Assembly (NCBI GenBank): GCA_033557675.1
Contig: JAWQRM010000613.1
Span: forward strand, 1 to 21,025
From: Coptodactyla brooksi
Taxonomy: Eukaryota > Arthropoda > Insecta > Coleoptera > Scarabaeidae
DNA length: 21,025 nucleotides
Reading direction: 5' to 3'
Part shown: positions 7,411 to 18,400 of the stretch, piece after piece
Numbering within the stretch: the first letter of the stretch is position 1
Layout: each line of letters opens with the position of its first letter
Translations under genes and position numbers: made by a program
The notes under the pieces: generated by a model
Databases searched by the model: none
What the model was told of the DNA's origin: nothing
Seen by the model: only the letters and a program-made list of their open reading frames with translations

Positions 7411-8105
7411 AGCTTCGAATAATTGCATAATCATCTTCAGAAGCCTTTGCAACTATAAAGAGAGAATTATAAAATAAATTAGAAACATAATGTAGGTTTA
7501 TAAAGTTAGTAACTTAAATCTTAAATTATGTTAGTTGTAAGTGAGGTGTCTCTAAAAGTTATTTAAATTTCTTTTATAAGAAACGTAGAAATAATGTGAA
7601 AAACTTATGTTTGTGCTGTGTGATTTTTAGAAAGCTATTGTTATGAGGGTTAAAAATTTTTGTTATGTTAGAGCGGTTTGACCATGTGAGGTTGGTGGGT
7701 GGTGACATCTGGTAAATAAGTTTAAATTTGAAAGAGGTATGGGATAGAAGTTATAAGGTTTCAAAGGGATCTTGTAAATGGTTATATATATGTGTGTTAG
7801 GTATGTTGATTTGTTCATTAAGGCATTTTATATAAAGTTTTGTACGAAAAAGTTTATCTATTTCGAATTACCCTGTTAATTCTAGTAGGTAACTCTTAGG
7901 TATTTGATGTAGTATTTTTATATTATGTTTTTCGTTCAAGTTATGTTTTGTAAAAAGTAAGTGTTTACCGAAGTTTTTTCATTGAATTTGTGTTCTGTTA
8001 TCCTTAGTTTAAGGGCTCTTCCTGGTTCTCCTATGTATGTGTTAATCATTTTGTTAATCTTGTCCTTAGCGTTGTTTAGAATCTATTTTAATGAATCTGT
8101 CAAGA
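7411..8105 (-). pseudogene. Penelope-like element 3' fragment (copy C)
   Basis: The minus strand carries the GIY-YIG region (TYIGEPGRALKLR at about 8045-8005, then after one frame shift KHLLFTKHNLNEKHN), a stop, and a 3' region that matches copy A (CTATAAAGAGAG, AACATAATGTAGGTTTATA). The usual YIGETGR reads YIGEPGR here. The 3' end stops inside the hammerhead-like motif: GGCUU-CUGAAGA-U and an imperfect stem II are present up to GAA at about 7414-7416, then the match ends. The element has no RT portion. It is directly adjacent to copy B in the same orientation. Confidence 0.85.
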
Positions 8106-8130
8106 CACACCAGTAACTGACACAGGAAAA

Positions 8131-8527
8131 AACTAGTATTATTCTAGGTTTCCTAAAGGTCTAACAGCTTTTGAGGCACATTGGGACACATGTATAGTAT
8201 AAAATATCGTGATTTTTCTTTAAATTGACAATCAGAACCTTAACAGTTCGGTATTAACCAAAAAAAGGAAATTTTATTTACAACGTAGGCAGTTCCCCAA
8301 TGCACCTTAATAAATCTGAACAATTGAACTGGTTGTTGCATTTGGATTATCAGTTTTGAAAGCAAAATGTTTCATTTCCTTTATGACCAATTCAGAAGAA
8401 TCTGAACCTTTCGAAGAACAGAAAGGCGTCTTTATCTCAGGATAATCAAAACAATTTTATCACAGGACTAGAAACTTTGTAGAGGATACTGTGAAGCTGT
8501 TTTCAGAAAAGTGAATAATTACAGTAA
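8131..8527. repeat. Interspersed repeat X, copy 2
   Basis: It begins AACTAGTATTATTCTAGG and ends at GTGAATAATTACAGTAATGA. It carries about 110 bases (roughly 8317-8428, from GAACAATTGAACTGG to AACAGAAAGGC) that copy 3 lacks at the equivalent point. The two copies are in direct orientation about 442 bases apart, so they are either a tandem duplication or two insertions. Confidence 0.75.
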
Positions 8528-8572
8528 TGACAAAGGAAAAGGAGATGAAGATGTAGCCTAATACCACCACAT

Positions 8573-8915
8573 AAACTAGTATTATTCTAGGGTTCCTAAA
8601 GGTCTAACAGCTTTCATAGCAATTTTTCATAGCAAAAAACATAGTAATTTTTCTTTTAATTGACAATCAGAACCTTAACAACTCGGTACTAACTAAAAAA
8701 AGGAAATTTTCATTACAACGTAGGCAGTTCCCCAATGCACCTTAATAAATCTGTCTTCAGGATAATCAAAACAATTTTATCTCAGGACTAGAAACTTTGT
8801 AGAGGACACTGTGGAGCTGTTTTCAGAAAAGTGAATAATTACACTAATAATTACATTGCTGCTACTGCCATGATTTCTCAGTCGAAATTGTTGATGACTA
8901 TACGAGATGTTTATA
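8573..8915. repeat. Interspersed repeat X, copy 3
   Basis: It begins AACTAGTATTATTCTAGGG and is very similar to copy 2 over AATTGACAATCAGAACCTTA, the CAACGTAGGCAGTTCCCCAA segment and GACTAGAAACTTTGTAGAGG. It lacks the 110-base middle piece. It continues past copy 2 into CAGTCGAAATTG...ACTATACGAG, which matches the end of copy 1 at about 6403-6423. Copy 2 is therefore truncated at that side. Confidence 0.75.
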
Positions 8916-8989
8916 TATTTTCTTTCTCTTACACGTTATGGGTTCGATATTTCTTGATGCCTGACTGACGAGCAGTGTTTTCTAATCGT

Positions 8990-9026
8990 AGTCGACATGT
9001 TTCAGCTTATCGCTATTTTCAAGACT
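8990..9026 (-). ncRNA. Hammerhead ribozyme-like fossil (second family)
   Basis: The minus strand reads AGUC (stem I), UUGAAAA (core position), U, AGC-GAUAA-GCU (stem II), GAA, AC-AU-GU (stem III), C, GACU (stem I). All three stems pair perfectly. The core differs from CUGANGA by two transitions (C3 to U, G8 to A), which should abolish activity. As in the copy A motif, an extra U precedes stem II. Stem III has two pairs and a two-base loop. No coding remnant is attached. It may belong to a different Penelope-like lineage. Confidence 0.5.
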
Positions 9027-9029
9027 GGC

Positions 9030-10379
9030 GTAAGTTTTGGTTGTTTCTGCTTATATATAGAAGATAGATATTTTATTGTAGGAGTTTAATTGGCTGGAAT
9101 ATAGAATGGGAACTCGATATTTATTGCGGATTCTTGCAGGGTTTCACGGAATATTAGGTTTTCGTGAATATTTAGTAGTTTCTAGTAAACTATTTCCTGG
9201 GAATTTTTATGGAGATGTTCTGCGTAATTGGAATCGTCCTTAAAGCAAAACATAATGAACATTCTTTTGTTTCGTTTTTCAAAGCATGTGAAACCTTTTC
9301 GACAGCCAACAATAAAGTAAGCATCCAATACGGCTGCTAACGCCAACATACGTTAGAAACAAGTGTACCAACGCAAGAGCAAAACTTGTTGATGAAAGAT
9401 CACTTTTAGGATATTAAGATCCTTGATTTCAAAGGTAGTAAGTTGTAAATTTCATTTTCTTATTGGTACATTAAAAAGAAAGTGTTGCGAAAGAAACTAC
9501 GCTTAGAAAAAACTAATTTATGACCTCTACCAGCACAACTATAACAAGTCATATTAATAATTTATGAACATGGAGATCGGCCGTGATCACCAAGCGTTTT
9601 CAGTTCTAGAAATGGGGCGCAGTCATTAGCATAACGGATAAGAATCGTAGACGCGCGTTTTGCTCGCGAAACAAAACACAATTGCACAATGTTACGATTC
9701 GGTATCTACGGCTGCGTGGATTTACGTGTACAGCGCGCGTGGGCGGATAATCTCGTGCTTTCAATTGAACGGTTAGAATCGGAGCACTTTAGATTCTGGT
9801 TTTAGTAACCATATACATTATGGAACGCAGTCATCCTTCGACAAGCAGAACGTTATTGCGTCATAAGAAGACGATATTATGCACGCTCTGCTGTGTCACA
9901 CGTCATACCGGGTGGGCAAATTTTCTCCTTATTACAGGGTAACTCGATAACTATAAATAAACCGTACGCTATTGGTGTCGCGTTTATATAAAGCTAGAAG
10001 CCTTACATATAAAGTTGGATCGTTTGTGAAGTATTGATAATGTTATTTTTAGGCAAGCCATTAGTAGCTAATTTTCTTTTAAATGGGGATAAAGAATTCA
10101 CGTTCAGACAAAACTACTAGGCCCAATTTATACTTTATTTATTTAGCCATCCGTTAGTCGCGTGGTCTACGATCGTAGCCCGTTTCCATTTGACTACTCA
10201 CCAATTTTCCGGTGTCGAGTTTATTGCTTTTTACTTGAATCGTCAGTATTCCCATTGTACCCTCGATGATACAGGGTTCGTGCCTTTTTATTGAGGGAGC
10301 TGATATGTCAGATATGACATATTGTGTCATATCGGCCAGACAGGTCGGAAATTCCAAGGCTGATATGACAGAGTTCTTG
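9030..10379. other. Less repetitive interval without a supported gene
   Basis: Base composition is nearer balanced at 9560-9930 than elsewhere, with several CpG-containing words. No open frame shows protein-like composition or a recognised motif. A 9-bp perfect hairpin (GATATGACA at 10311-10319 with TGTCATATC at 10325-10333) is embedded among further TGATATGNCAG words at 10300 and 10361. It could be host intergenic or regulatory sequence. Confidence 0.5.
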
Positions 10380-11168
10380 ACTCCTAATCAGAAATAGTTC
10401 TCAACAGAACAAGCCAACGGGAATTGAATGTATACGAAAGCAAGATAGGTTATCGAATCAAGGAATCGAACATTCAAACAATATTTTAGGCCAAGTCCTC
10501 GACAAGAATCTAATTCCATCGCTGTCTGCCATTCTTCAAGTCACATATACTTTGATCGACATGTTTGTGCCGAGGCTCTTTTTTGTCGAAGACGATCATA
10601 GGTTTTTTCAAAGAATAGTGATCGCTCGAGGAGAATTCAATGGAATTCAGAAGTTAGTCGAAGAGAAGACACTCATCACAAGATAGTCGAACTTCAAGGA
10701 ACTCGAACATATGGAAGGAAAATTCCGAGATGTTTCTGAGACAACTCTCTTGTCTCTCAGAAGCATCGTAGGGAAATACCAAGATAGTTCGAAATAGCAA
10801 AGGAAACAGCTGTGACTTGACACGACTCCGAATCTAGAGGTATCGAAACTTCAAGTCCTATGCTGAACAAATCCAAAGTGAGATCAAGATATTCAAGAAG
10901 CAGCAAATATTTTGCTATCATTCTCTATGATCAGTCGAAATCCCGAAAGGAGTCCCTCCAAGGATTCCACTGTACTTGTAAAGCAGGAGCTCGAACAACA
11001 GATCCCTGTGCTCATGGTACGGCAGTCATCTTGTATCTCAGTTGGGGGCAGTATGACGAGAACATCAAGAAACCCTCAATATACTTAGATGACTACCTTC
11101 CTCGAGGAGTAACTGCTGTGAATCCCGATTCAGACAAAGAGGAAGAAAATAGTCAACACACAAAGTAA
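10380..11168 (+). pseudogene. Broken SWIM-type zinc finger gene
   Basis: A first open stretch (10380-10683, no stop for about 101 codons) reads LSAILQVTYTLIDMFVPRLF and continues to KTLITR, then a TAG. After a shift of frame, a 102-residue stretch at 10860-11168 begins at ATG and ends at TAA. The second part carries CTCKAGARTTDPCAHG, with Cys38, Cys40, Cys50 and His52 forming the CxC-x9-CxH zinc ligand pattern of SWIM domains. WGQYDENIKKPSIYLDDYLP and an acidic tail follow. From memory, a family of multicopy arthropod and cnidarian proteins has this order (helical region, then a CxC...NGAR...CxH segment, then a KP-x-x-x-L-D segment). Its function is unknown and it is often transposon-associated. 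The 10860 ATG is probably internal rather than the true start. The first stop and the frameshift make it a pseudogene unless introns explain them. Confidence 0.68.
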
Positions 11169-11824
11169 TACGAAACGAAGCACCGTCAATAAGTTACGTA
11201 GAGAATAAAAATAATAATGCAGGAAATAAATAAATATAAACATCCAATTAAAATAGAAATGTAATGGATAGGTATAACGTAAAATAAACTAAAAAATGTG
11301 TAAACACCTTTGTGCTTAGCTTTTGGAACTTTCACGAATCTAAAATGACATAATTCTCGAAATCCTGATTTTCCAGATTTTCTCCCTTACGCGACATTTC
11401 CCCAACCCTAAATATGCATTAAAACAATCAGTATTAAAACAATCAGTATTTTCTTATGTGCTATCTATTATCCAAACATTGCATCTGGATAAAGCATCAG
11501 TTTCACTGCAATCACATTGTATTGCTTGAACTATTTCGGTAATATTGCAACCGAACGTATACTGTAAGCCGATAAAGAACAATAATTCCACTATATGGAC
11601 ACAGTTCGCAACGTTTTGTAAAGAAACAACATTTCAGATGCTAGAAAATTTTAACAATAAGCTCAAATAATTTCATTCGGTTTTTGCCATTTACTTATTG
11701 CCTAATATCAGTTTATTGTATGCATGTCTTTAAATAATGAGCATATTACATCGATTATGAGACGCATGTTTTTCTTGTTCATATTTTGGTGTATTTATAT
11801 TCATGGGACGTCTTATAATCGATC
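11169..11824. other. AT-rich interval with an imperfect inverted repeat
   Basis: No gene is supported. ATTAAAACAATCAGT is repeated directly at 11419-11449. At 11751-11764 and 11809-11822 there is a 14-bp inverted repeat with one mismatch (TCGATTATGAGACG against CGTCTTATAATCGA), and CATG lies inside both arms. The right arm stops two bases before the mariner terminal repeat. Confidence 0.6.
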
Positions 11825-12592
11825 AGGTTGATACAAAAGTAATTTCGGTTTTTCTTATATGAAATAAAACATGAATCTTATACAAAAGACGACATATTTA
11901 ATCAATTATACATTTTTCATTTTGTTCGATAACCTTTTGCCATCTTTCTGCCAACTTATCAGCAAAAAAAAATGAAGCTAGTTCGAATTTCAGAGCATCA
12001 TCATCGTTGAAAGTTTTTCCATTCAAGGGGAAAGACAAAATCAGGGCTGTATGGATGGTGTGTAACATCACTTCCCAATCAAGCTCCAATCATTTTTGAC
12101 TCACTAAAAATATGTGTGGTCCAGCGTTATCATGATGAAATACAATAGCTTGACGATATGCCAGTTCAGAATGTTTTTTTGATTGCTTCATATCATTTCA
12201 GTAGTTTCCTTGAAGGCACCTCAAAATAGACAACACCTTTATAATCCCACCACAATTAAGAGTATGATCTTCTTTTCATACAATTCAACTTTCAATATAA
12301 GTTGTGGTAGTTCACCACATTTGCCCAAGGATAATTTCGATTGACGTTATTCATTTCAAAACTAGTGTAGAATAAATATGCTTTAATTCATTCACACCAA
12401 ACTTCGAGCTTTTTAACGAATTCAACCTCCTGTTAATGATTGAAAAATGAACATGAGTTTCAAATTACAAAAGAAATAAATCTTTTATTGACAGAAGTTA
12501 TTTAAAAAAATTACCAAAGCCACCTATTTGAAAAAATTACTAAATTACTAAAATTACCAAAAATTACTTCCGAAATTACTTTTGCAGAAACT
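11825..12592 (-). mobile_element. mariner DNA transposon remnant
   Basis: Mariner-type terminal sequence is seen at both ends: AGGTTGATACAAAAGTAATT on the left (11825) and, inverted, CCGAAATTACTTTTG on the right (12570-12584). Between them the minus strand encodes a decayed transposase, from an early NNVNR segment through WWDYKGVVYFE and FHHDNAGPH to WQKVIEQN. The 768-bp span is well under the usual 1.3 kb. The N-terminal helix-turn-helix region is missing, so the element is internally deleted. No clean TA duplication is visible at the ends. Confidence 0.88.
11898..12430 (-). pseudogene. mariner transposase remnant
   Basis: This would be a cut-and-paste transposase of the DD34D type. The second catalytic aspartate is visible in HHDNAGP (complement of 12126-12137). 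Upstream of it are EVWCE, NNVNRNYPWA and WWDYKGVVYFEVP, all with homologous positions in mariner transposases, but in several frames and with stops. Downstream the frame reads ELDWEV, then HHPYSPDF, then jumps frame to LNGKTFNDDD and ERWQKVIEQN. The stretch that normally holds the third catalytic aspartate (after SPD, before LNGK) is deleted. The protein is therefore inactive. The last 63 codons remain open. Confidence 0.88.
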
Positions 12593-13740
12593 TTATAAAG
12601 TTAAGCAATTGTCACCACTTAACCAAAACAAGAAATTAACTGTTCGACTACTTTTCTACGAAACCAATTGTTCCAAACGCACATATTCAGCAACCTGATA
12701 GATGAACTAGATGAAGATAACCCCAAAAACGCATAACATGAATCCTCATATATTGATACTATATATTGAGGCTTTTCTATTATAAGAAACGTTTAGTAAA
12801 ATTAATTAAATTTGTGTCTAAACGTCATCGAAAACTAAATTCAACAGTTTTGTGAAAAGCACAACCTGCTTCGGACGATATGCAGGAAAATAAAACGTGT
12901 CGTTTTCAATTATTCCGATTTGTATCACTTGACCCTCATAAAGGTCAAGTTTCTCCTCTTATTTTCGTTTTCTATTTCGCATACACCCTAATTATGCACA
13001 TAAATTTGGAACTGGTAAATTATTCATATTTCCAGCGGACACCACCCTATCTCCACGACCCTCCTGGGGTCGTTAGGCTGGGACATACGCTAAGGTGTGT
13101 AGCGAATTTTTTTAATTAATCGCTAGACGCGAAAAAAATGTAATTATATGATACATAATTAAATGGGTGAAAATTACGTTTTTAACGCCACTTAGTAAAA
13201 AGCGTCTACAAAACAATATAATGAACATAATGTTACACCTACTGCAACATGTTATAATTAGATATAAGTACAGTAAGGTAAAAAATTGTATATATTAAGC
13301 ACATTTCTTAAAATTACTTTACTCTGTTGCAATAATGGTGGAGTAGCAAAACTTTTGTGGCTCATTATACCTTTGCTACAAGTATGAAGGCCAAACCGTG
13401 TAATATTAGATTTGAGTTATCGCAGATGAAAAGTATCTCTGTGGTTTTACGTTTTAACAGTTCAGTGACCAAAAAGAAATCTAACAAGGTTGACTCTTTA
13501 GAATTCAGACATTCAGACAATTGAGAAATTAACATGTACCGGGTTTCCAGAAATGTCCAAGTCCCACGTGATCAAATGCAGATTCCTGTTCTAAGAATTT
13601 GTTTATCGTAGTTCGGTAGTATTGTAATATTTGTGTGTGTGTCTGTGTGTTTTGATATCAAACAAAATAGTTCTTTACTGAACTGCAAAATCACGTGGTT
13701 CGACGTAATTTAAAAATATATTTTAAGATTAGGTTTGTTT
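12593..13740. other. Interval without a supported gene
   Basis: It contains a short GT-rich tract at 13628-13650 and small inverted repeats (CTTGACC...GGTCAAG near 12930, ACGACCC...GGGTCGT near 13057). An open frame of 79 codons at 12880-13119 has no recognisable motif, and I do not call it a gene. Bases 12609-12672 vaguely resemble 1819-1876 and may be a very old copy of that terminal fragment. Confidence 0.5.
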
Positions 13741-13758
13741 ATTTATTTTAATTTTTAG

Positions 13759-14051
13759 AGCAGAACATTTGGGAAATAGTGTTTGCACTGGTACAAGATG
13801 CATTCATATTAATGGCACACTTTTGTAATGGCATACGTAAACCTGATGGAAGTTGGACTTTTCCTGGTACTAAATATGCGTATGAGGTATGCAAGAATCA
13901 TAGGCTGGTACTTATTAAACGATAAGAATACAAACAATGTATTCGTGAGGGAAATTCAATAGGAAGACTAACTGTTTTAGCAGAAGATGTCAATGATGTT
14001 CAACGGAAAACAAAATTAAAAGCTCAATCCCTTAAAAGCAATTTAAAATAA
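13759..14051 (+). other. Doubtful exon or gene fragment
   Basis: A pyrimidine-rich TTTTTAG precedes an open frame (about 13752-13924) that reads IWEIVFALVQDAF and RKPDGSWTFPGTKYAYE. A GAG-GTATGC string, a possible splice donor, follows at about 13885. Beyond the in-frame stop the same frame continues open for another 41 codons (GRLTVLAEDVNDVQR) before TAA at about 14049. I do not recognise the family. The combination of acceptor, donor and protein-like composition is suggestive, but the stretch is short and could be chance or a pseudogene. Confidence 0.3.
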
Positions 14052-14480
14052 TAATTTTGCTAAATGCTAGCCATAACAATATATTAATTATTTATAATTT
14101 ACTGGTAATATAAGTAAGTTAATAAAGATAATAAGTACTGTGCATAATTTAAAAAATATTAATTAAAAAAAGCGGTGCATCAAATTACTTTTTACGTTAA
14201 TGCTGTGTTTTCATAACGCTGTGTATTTATTAAATATTTTAATACAGATTTATTAATCTTTCTTATTAAAAACGTTAGCCTTTTTAATCCCCTTGTTTCA
14301 TTCATCCCATTTTTTTTATTTATGAAAAGTGATTGGGAATATATTGTATATTAACGTGTGTCCATTTATGTCTAGAACTACCTTTTTAACTAAATATTCT
14401 TGTACTACATAACACGCTCTTAGTTTATAATGGACGAACAATTCTAAAAAATGTAATGTTTTAATTTAGTGTTTCCTTCG

Positions 14481-14508
14481 ACATGGGTCGGCCGTTAACG
14501 ACCCATGT
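14481..14508. repeat. 10-bp perfect hairpin in a GGTCGNTAACG repeat
   Basis: ACATGGGTCG (14481-14490) pairs with CGACCCATGT (14499-14508) around an 8-base loop. A related word, ATGGGTCGCTAACGAGCC, follows at about 14546. It has no gene context, and a terminator or element end is not supported. Confidence 0.8.
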
Positions 14509-14749
14509 ATAAATTTTAAAAGGGTTTCACCACCTCCGAAATTTATGGGTCGCTAACGAGCCAGTGATCATAAATGGGTTAACACCAAAAGTTTCAATAA
14601 CTCAGTATGTATTTCAACTTATCTAACTAATAACTCCTCATTACAACTAATACACTATCGCATGAAATACGATATCGCATATTATATTATATCATAATAT
14701 CGCATATTACTATTATAATTATATGTAATCAATTTAAACCACTAATGAA

Positions 14750-15020
14750 AATTTTTTCAAAATTTTTCAAAACAAAAAAAAATTTTTTTTCAAGAAAATA
14801 TTTCTTTTAAAAAAAAACTATTTTTTTTTGACTGAATGAAAAAATAAAATATAAAATTAATTTTTTTTATTTTTTTATTTAGTGTTCAGACGACATTTGT
14901 TCAGACAAAAAAAAATTAAAAAAAACAAATTTTCAAAACATGTTTCGCATTCAATTTTCGAAGTTTTAACCGAATCTCACCAACGGTTTAAAAGTTATGA
15001 AATTTTTTTTTCATATAGCC
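14750..15020. repeat. Low-complexity A/T homopolymer tract
   Basis: Alternating runs of A and T of 6-10 bases (for example AAAAAAAAATTTTTTTT) dominate this stretch. No coding or structural signal can be read from it. Confidence 0.85.
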
Positions 15021-15439
15021 CAATAATTGTCACCCTGTATGACTACTTTTTTACATAAAATAATACTAATATAGTAAAATAATATTACATAAAGTAATAT
15101 TGCACTAATAAAATAAATTAACACATATATTCAACTGGACATGACAGAAAGTTTAGAAACATTTCTACAAAAAAAAAACCTCTGGATTGATCACTCATTA
15201 AAATGTAATTAATCCCTAACAATAGCACAATTAAAATGTAATACGGTAGATTACTAGATACATAAGGTAGCATAAGTCGACATTGGATAACTCGAAAACT
15301 CATTAGATAAGTCGAAACACGTGTTCAGTTCTTGAAACTTTTGGCGGTTAAGGCGAATATAGTGTAGTAATTAAAAGTTCGTCAGTGCCTTGAGAACGTG
15401 CTGTCTTCTAATCATATTTCGCAAGTATCACAAGAAATC

Positions 15440-18400
15440 TTATTTTAAACCTTCCTACTAAATAACCCACAAAATAAACCCGTTTGACAATTTAAACCCC
15501 TATTGAATTATAATTTCGAACAAAACGCAAATAAAAAACATTTTCAATTACTTTTTAATTTAAATTCTAATTGAGTTAAATGTTCAATTTAAATCTTCAT
15601 AAAAACGTGTTTTGCTTAAATTTCAGTTTAAATATTAAATTACAATTTCAATCAAAATCTAGATACAAATATTTTTTTATTTACTCTTTGACTTAAAGCT
15701 TTATTAATTATAATTTTAATCAAACCTTATATATTAGAAAGAAAACATTATTTACTTTTCAATCTAAATCTCATTAAATTATAATGTCGATAAAACATTA
15801 AATAAAAAAACAATTTGCTGCTAATTTTCTAATTTAAACTTTGTCGAATTATAATTTCCATTAATACTTAAATAAAAATATTTTTTCTTTGCTTTTGAAG
15901 TTAAACCTCATTTATGTATAATTTCTTTCAAAACTTAGATAAAAATATTCTTTTCTTACTTTTCACTTTAAATTATACTTTCATTAAATACATTAAATTG
16001 TAATTTCAATCAAAACCGAATTAACAAAAACTTTTGCTTACTTTTCAATTTAAAATCTACATTACAATTTGTTTCATTGACCCTTCAATTTAAAATTGCG
16101 TCGAGCATTCTTTCTTCCTATTTTGGAGTAGTAGTGACATTTGTTTTCACTTTGTTGCTAAGCAACAAAGATGGGAATTCCAAACCCCCAACTTAAGTCT
16201 AAACAAAAACATTTCGTGCTTAATTTAAATTTGAATCAAAGTAAATATATTTTATTTACTTTACAGTTTAAACTCTCATTAAAATACAATATTTATCAAT
16301 GTATCTTATACAAAAAAAAACATTAGTTACTTTTCAATCTAAATCTCATTAAATCATAATTTCACCTTAAATAAAAATTTATTGTTGCTCACTATGCAAT
16401 TTAAACTTCATTAAATTATATTTTTCGCTTACTTTCCAATTCAAGCCCTCAATAAATTATAATTTTAATGAAAATCTAAACATATTATTTTTATTTACTT
16501 TTTAATTTAAACTGCATTAAACTAGGATTTCAAACAAAGTTTATTATTTAATTAAACCCTATTAAATTATATTTTTAATGAAAATCATAGCACAGCTAGT
16601 TTCCAATCAATTTATTTTATTTACTCATGTCTTGTAAATTTTATATGAAATAATTCGTAAATTATGCAAGATTTTCATTTATATTTTAACATAAAAATTT
16701 AAAATTCTTATATCAAAATTGTCTATATTTTATTTTTGTAATTAGATTTCCTAGTGAGTTTTTATTCAGTTTTTACAACATTTTTTTTGTAAATGAAAGT
16801 ATTTTTTACTTACGTTTCAATTAAATCGTTCTTAAGTCAATGTTTATTTCAACGTTTTTAAATTTTATTTGGAATATTTGTTCGTAAATTATAATTTAAT
16901 TTATAATGTTAAGTTAAATGTTATTTAAGAATATTTAATTTTTATAATCTAAAAATTAAACATTCTTAAATAAAAATGTATTGTATTATTTTTCTTAGAT
17001 TTAAATTTGTTGATCTTTTAATTAAAATATTTACTTGCAAATAACATTTTTACTTATATTTTAAAATCTGTGCACCTTCAATGTCAGATCCTTTAACATA
17101 AGATTTAAAATATTCTTAAATAATTAAATAATGATATATTTTTCCTTGCATTATAAGGTCAATCTAATTTTGATACAAAATTTCTTAAATCGAAATTTAT
17201 TTTATTATTTTTATAACATTTAGATATCTTAGTGATACTCTAATTAAAAAACTCTCGTTAAATTACGATATTAATCAATTGTTTATATAAAAAAACATTA
17301 GTTTTCAATCAAAATCTTATTAAATCATAATTTCAATCAAACCTTAAATAAAAATTTGTTGTTTTTGACTATGCAATTGAAACCTCATTAAATTATTTTT
17401 TCCATCAGAACCTTATTGAAAACCATTTTTTATTTACTTTTACTTACATTTCTTGTCTACATATCTTAATTCAAGCCCTGAATAAATTATAATTTCAATC
17501 CAAATATCACACTCCTTTTATTTGCTTTTTAATTTAAACTGCATTAAAGTATAATTTCAAACAAAGCTTATGGTTTAATTTAGACCCTATTAAATTGTAC
17601 TTTTAATCAATACCTAAATACTGCTAGCTATTTTCCAATCAATTTTATTTACTCATTTTTTGTCATTTTTATTTGAAATAATTTGTAAACTGTGCTATAT
17701 TTTCATCTATATTTCAACATAAAAATTAAAAATTCCTACATCCAAATTTTTTATAATTTATTTTTTGTAATTATATTTCCTTAGTGAGTTTTTATTCAGT
17801 TTTTATAATTTTTTTTTTTGTAAATGAAAATATTTTAAGTTTATTTGAAATATTTAGTTGTAAATTATAATATATTTTATATATAATATATAACGCTACA
17901 ATTAAAAAATTAAACATTTTTAAACAAAAACGTATGTTTTTACGTATATTTTCAGAGCTACTCACTTGAACACCGGGTCTTTTAACGTGACAATTAAAAT
18001 ATTCTTAAATAATTCACAAATGATATACTGTTCCTTACATTTTAATGTCAACCTAAATTATAATTCGAAAGCTCAAAATTCTTAAATAAAAATTTATTTT
18101 ATTATTTTTGTAATATTTAGACATCTTAGTGATATTTTAATTAAAAAACTTTTTTTGTATATAGTAACATATTATTACTTATATTTTAACGAAAATAATA
18201 TATTCTTACATAAAAATTGACTTTTTTCGTAATTGGAATTTGTAAATTCTTTTTTTGTAAGATCTGATAATTAAATAATATATGTTTTACTTACATTTTA
18301 ATATGAAATTAAAATACTGTTAAATCAAACTTTATTTTGTAACTTTTTGGTAATGTTAAATAAGTAAGCAATAAGTAAGTAATTCTTAAACAAAAATTTA

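Noticed and set aside
9627..9637. TAGCATAACGG matches a tRNA box A consensus, with GATTCGG-like sequence about 60 bases on.
   Set aside because: No proper box B, no cloverleaf and no acceptor stem could be drawn; chance match in a GC-richer patch.
10154..10357. 67-codon open frame on the minus strand.
   Set aside because: No recognisable motif; it overlaps a palindromic region, and open frames of this length are expected by chance.
12609..12672. Faint similarity to the sequence at 1819-1876 (GTCACCACT, TAACTG, TTCGAC, CCAA in order).
   Set aside because: Too many mismatches to separate from chance without an alignment score.
12880..13119. 79-codon open frame on the plus strand.
   Set aside because: No family resemblance, an unusual residue mix and no context.
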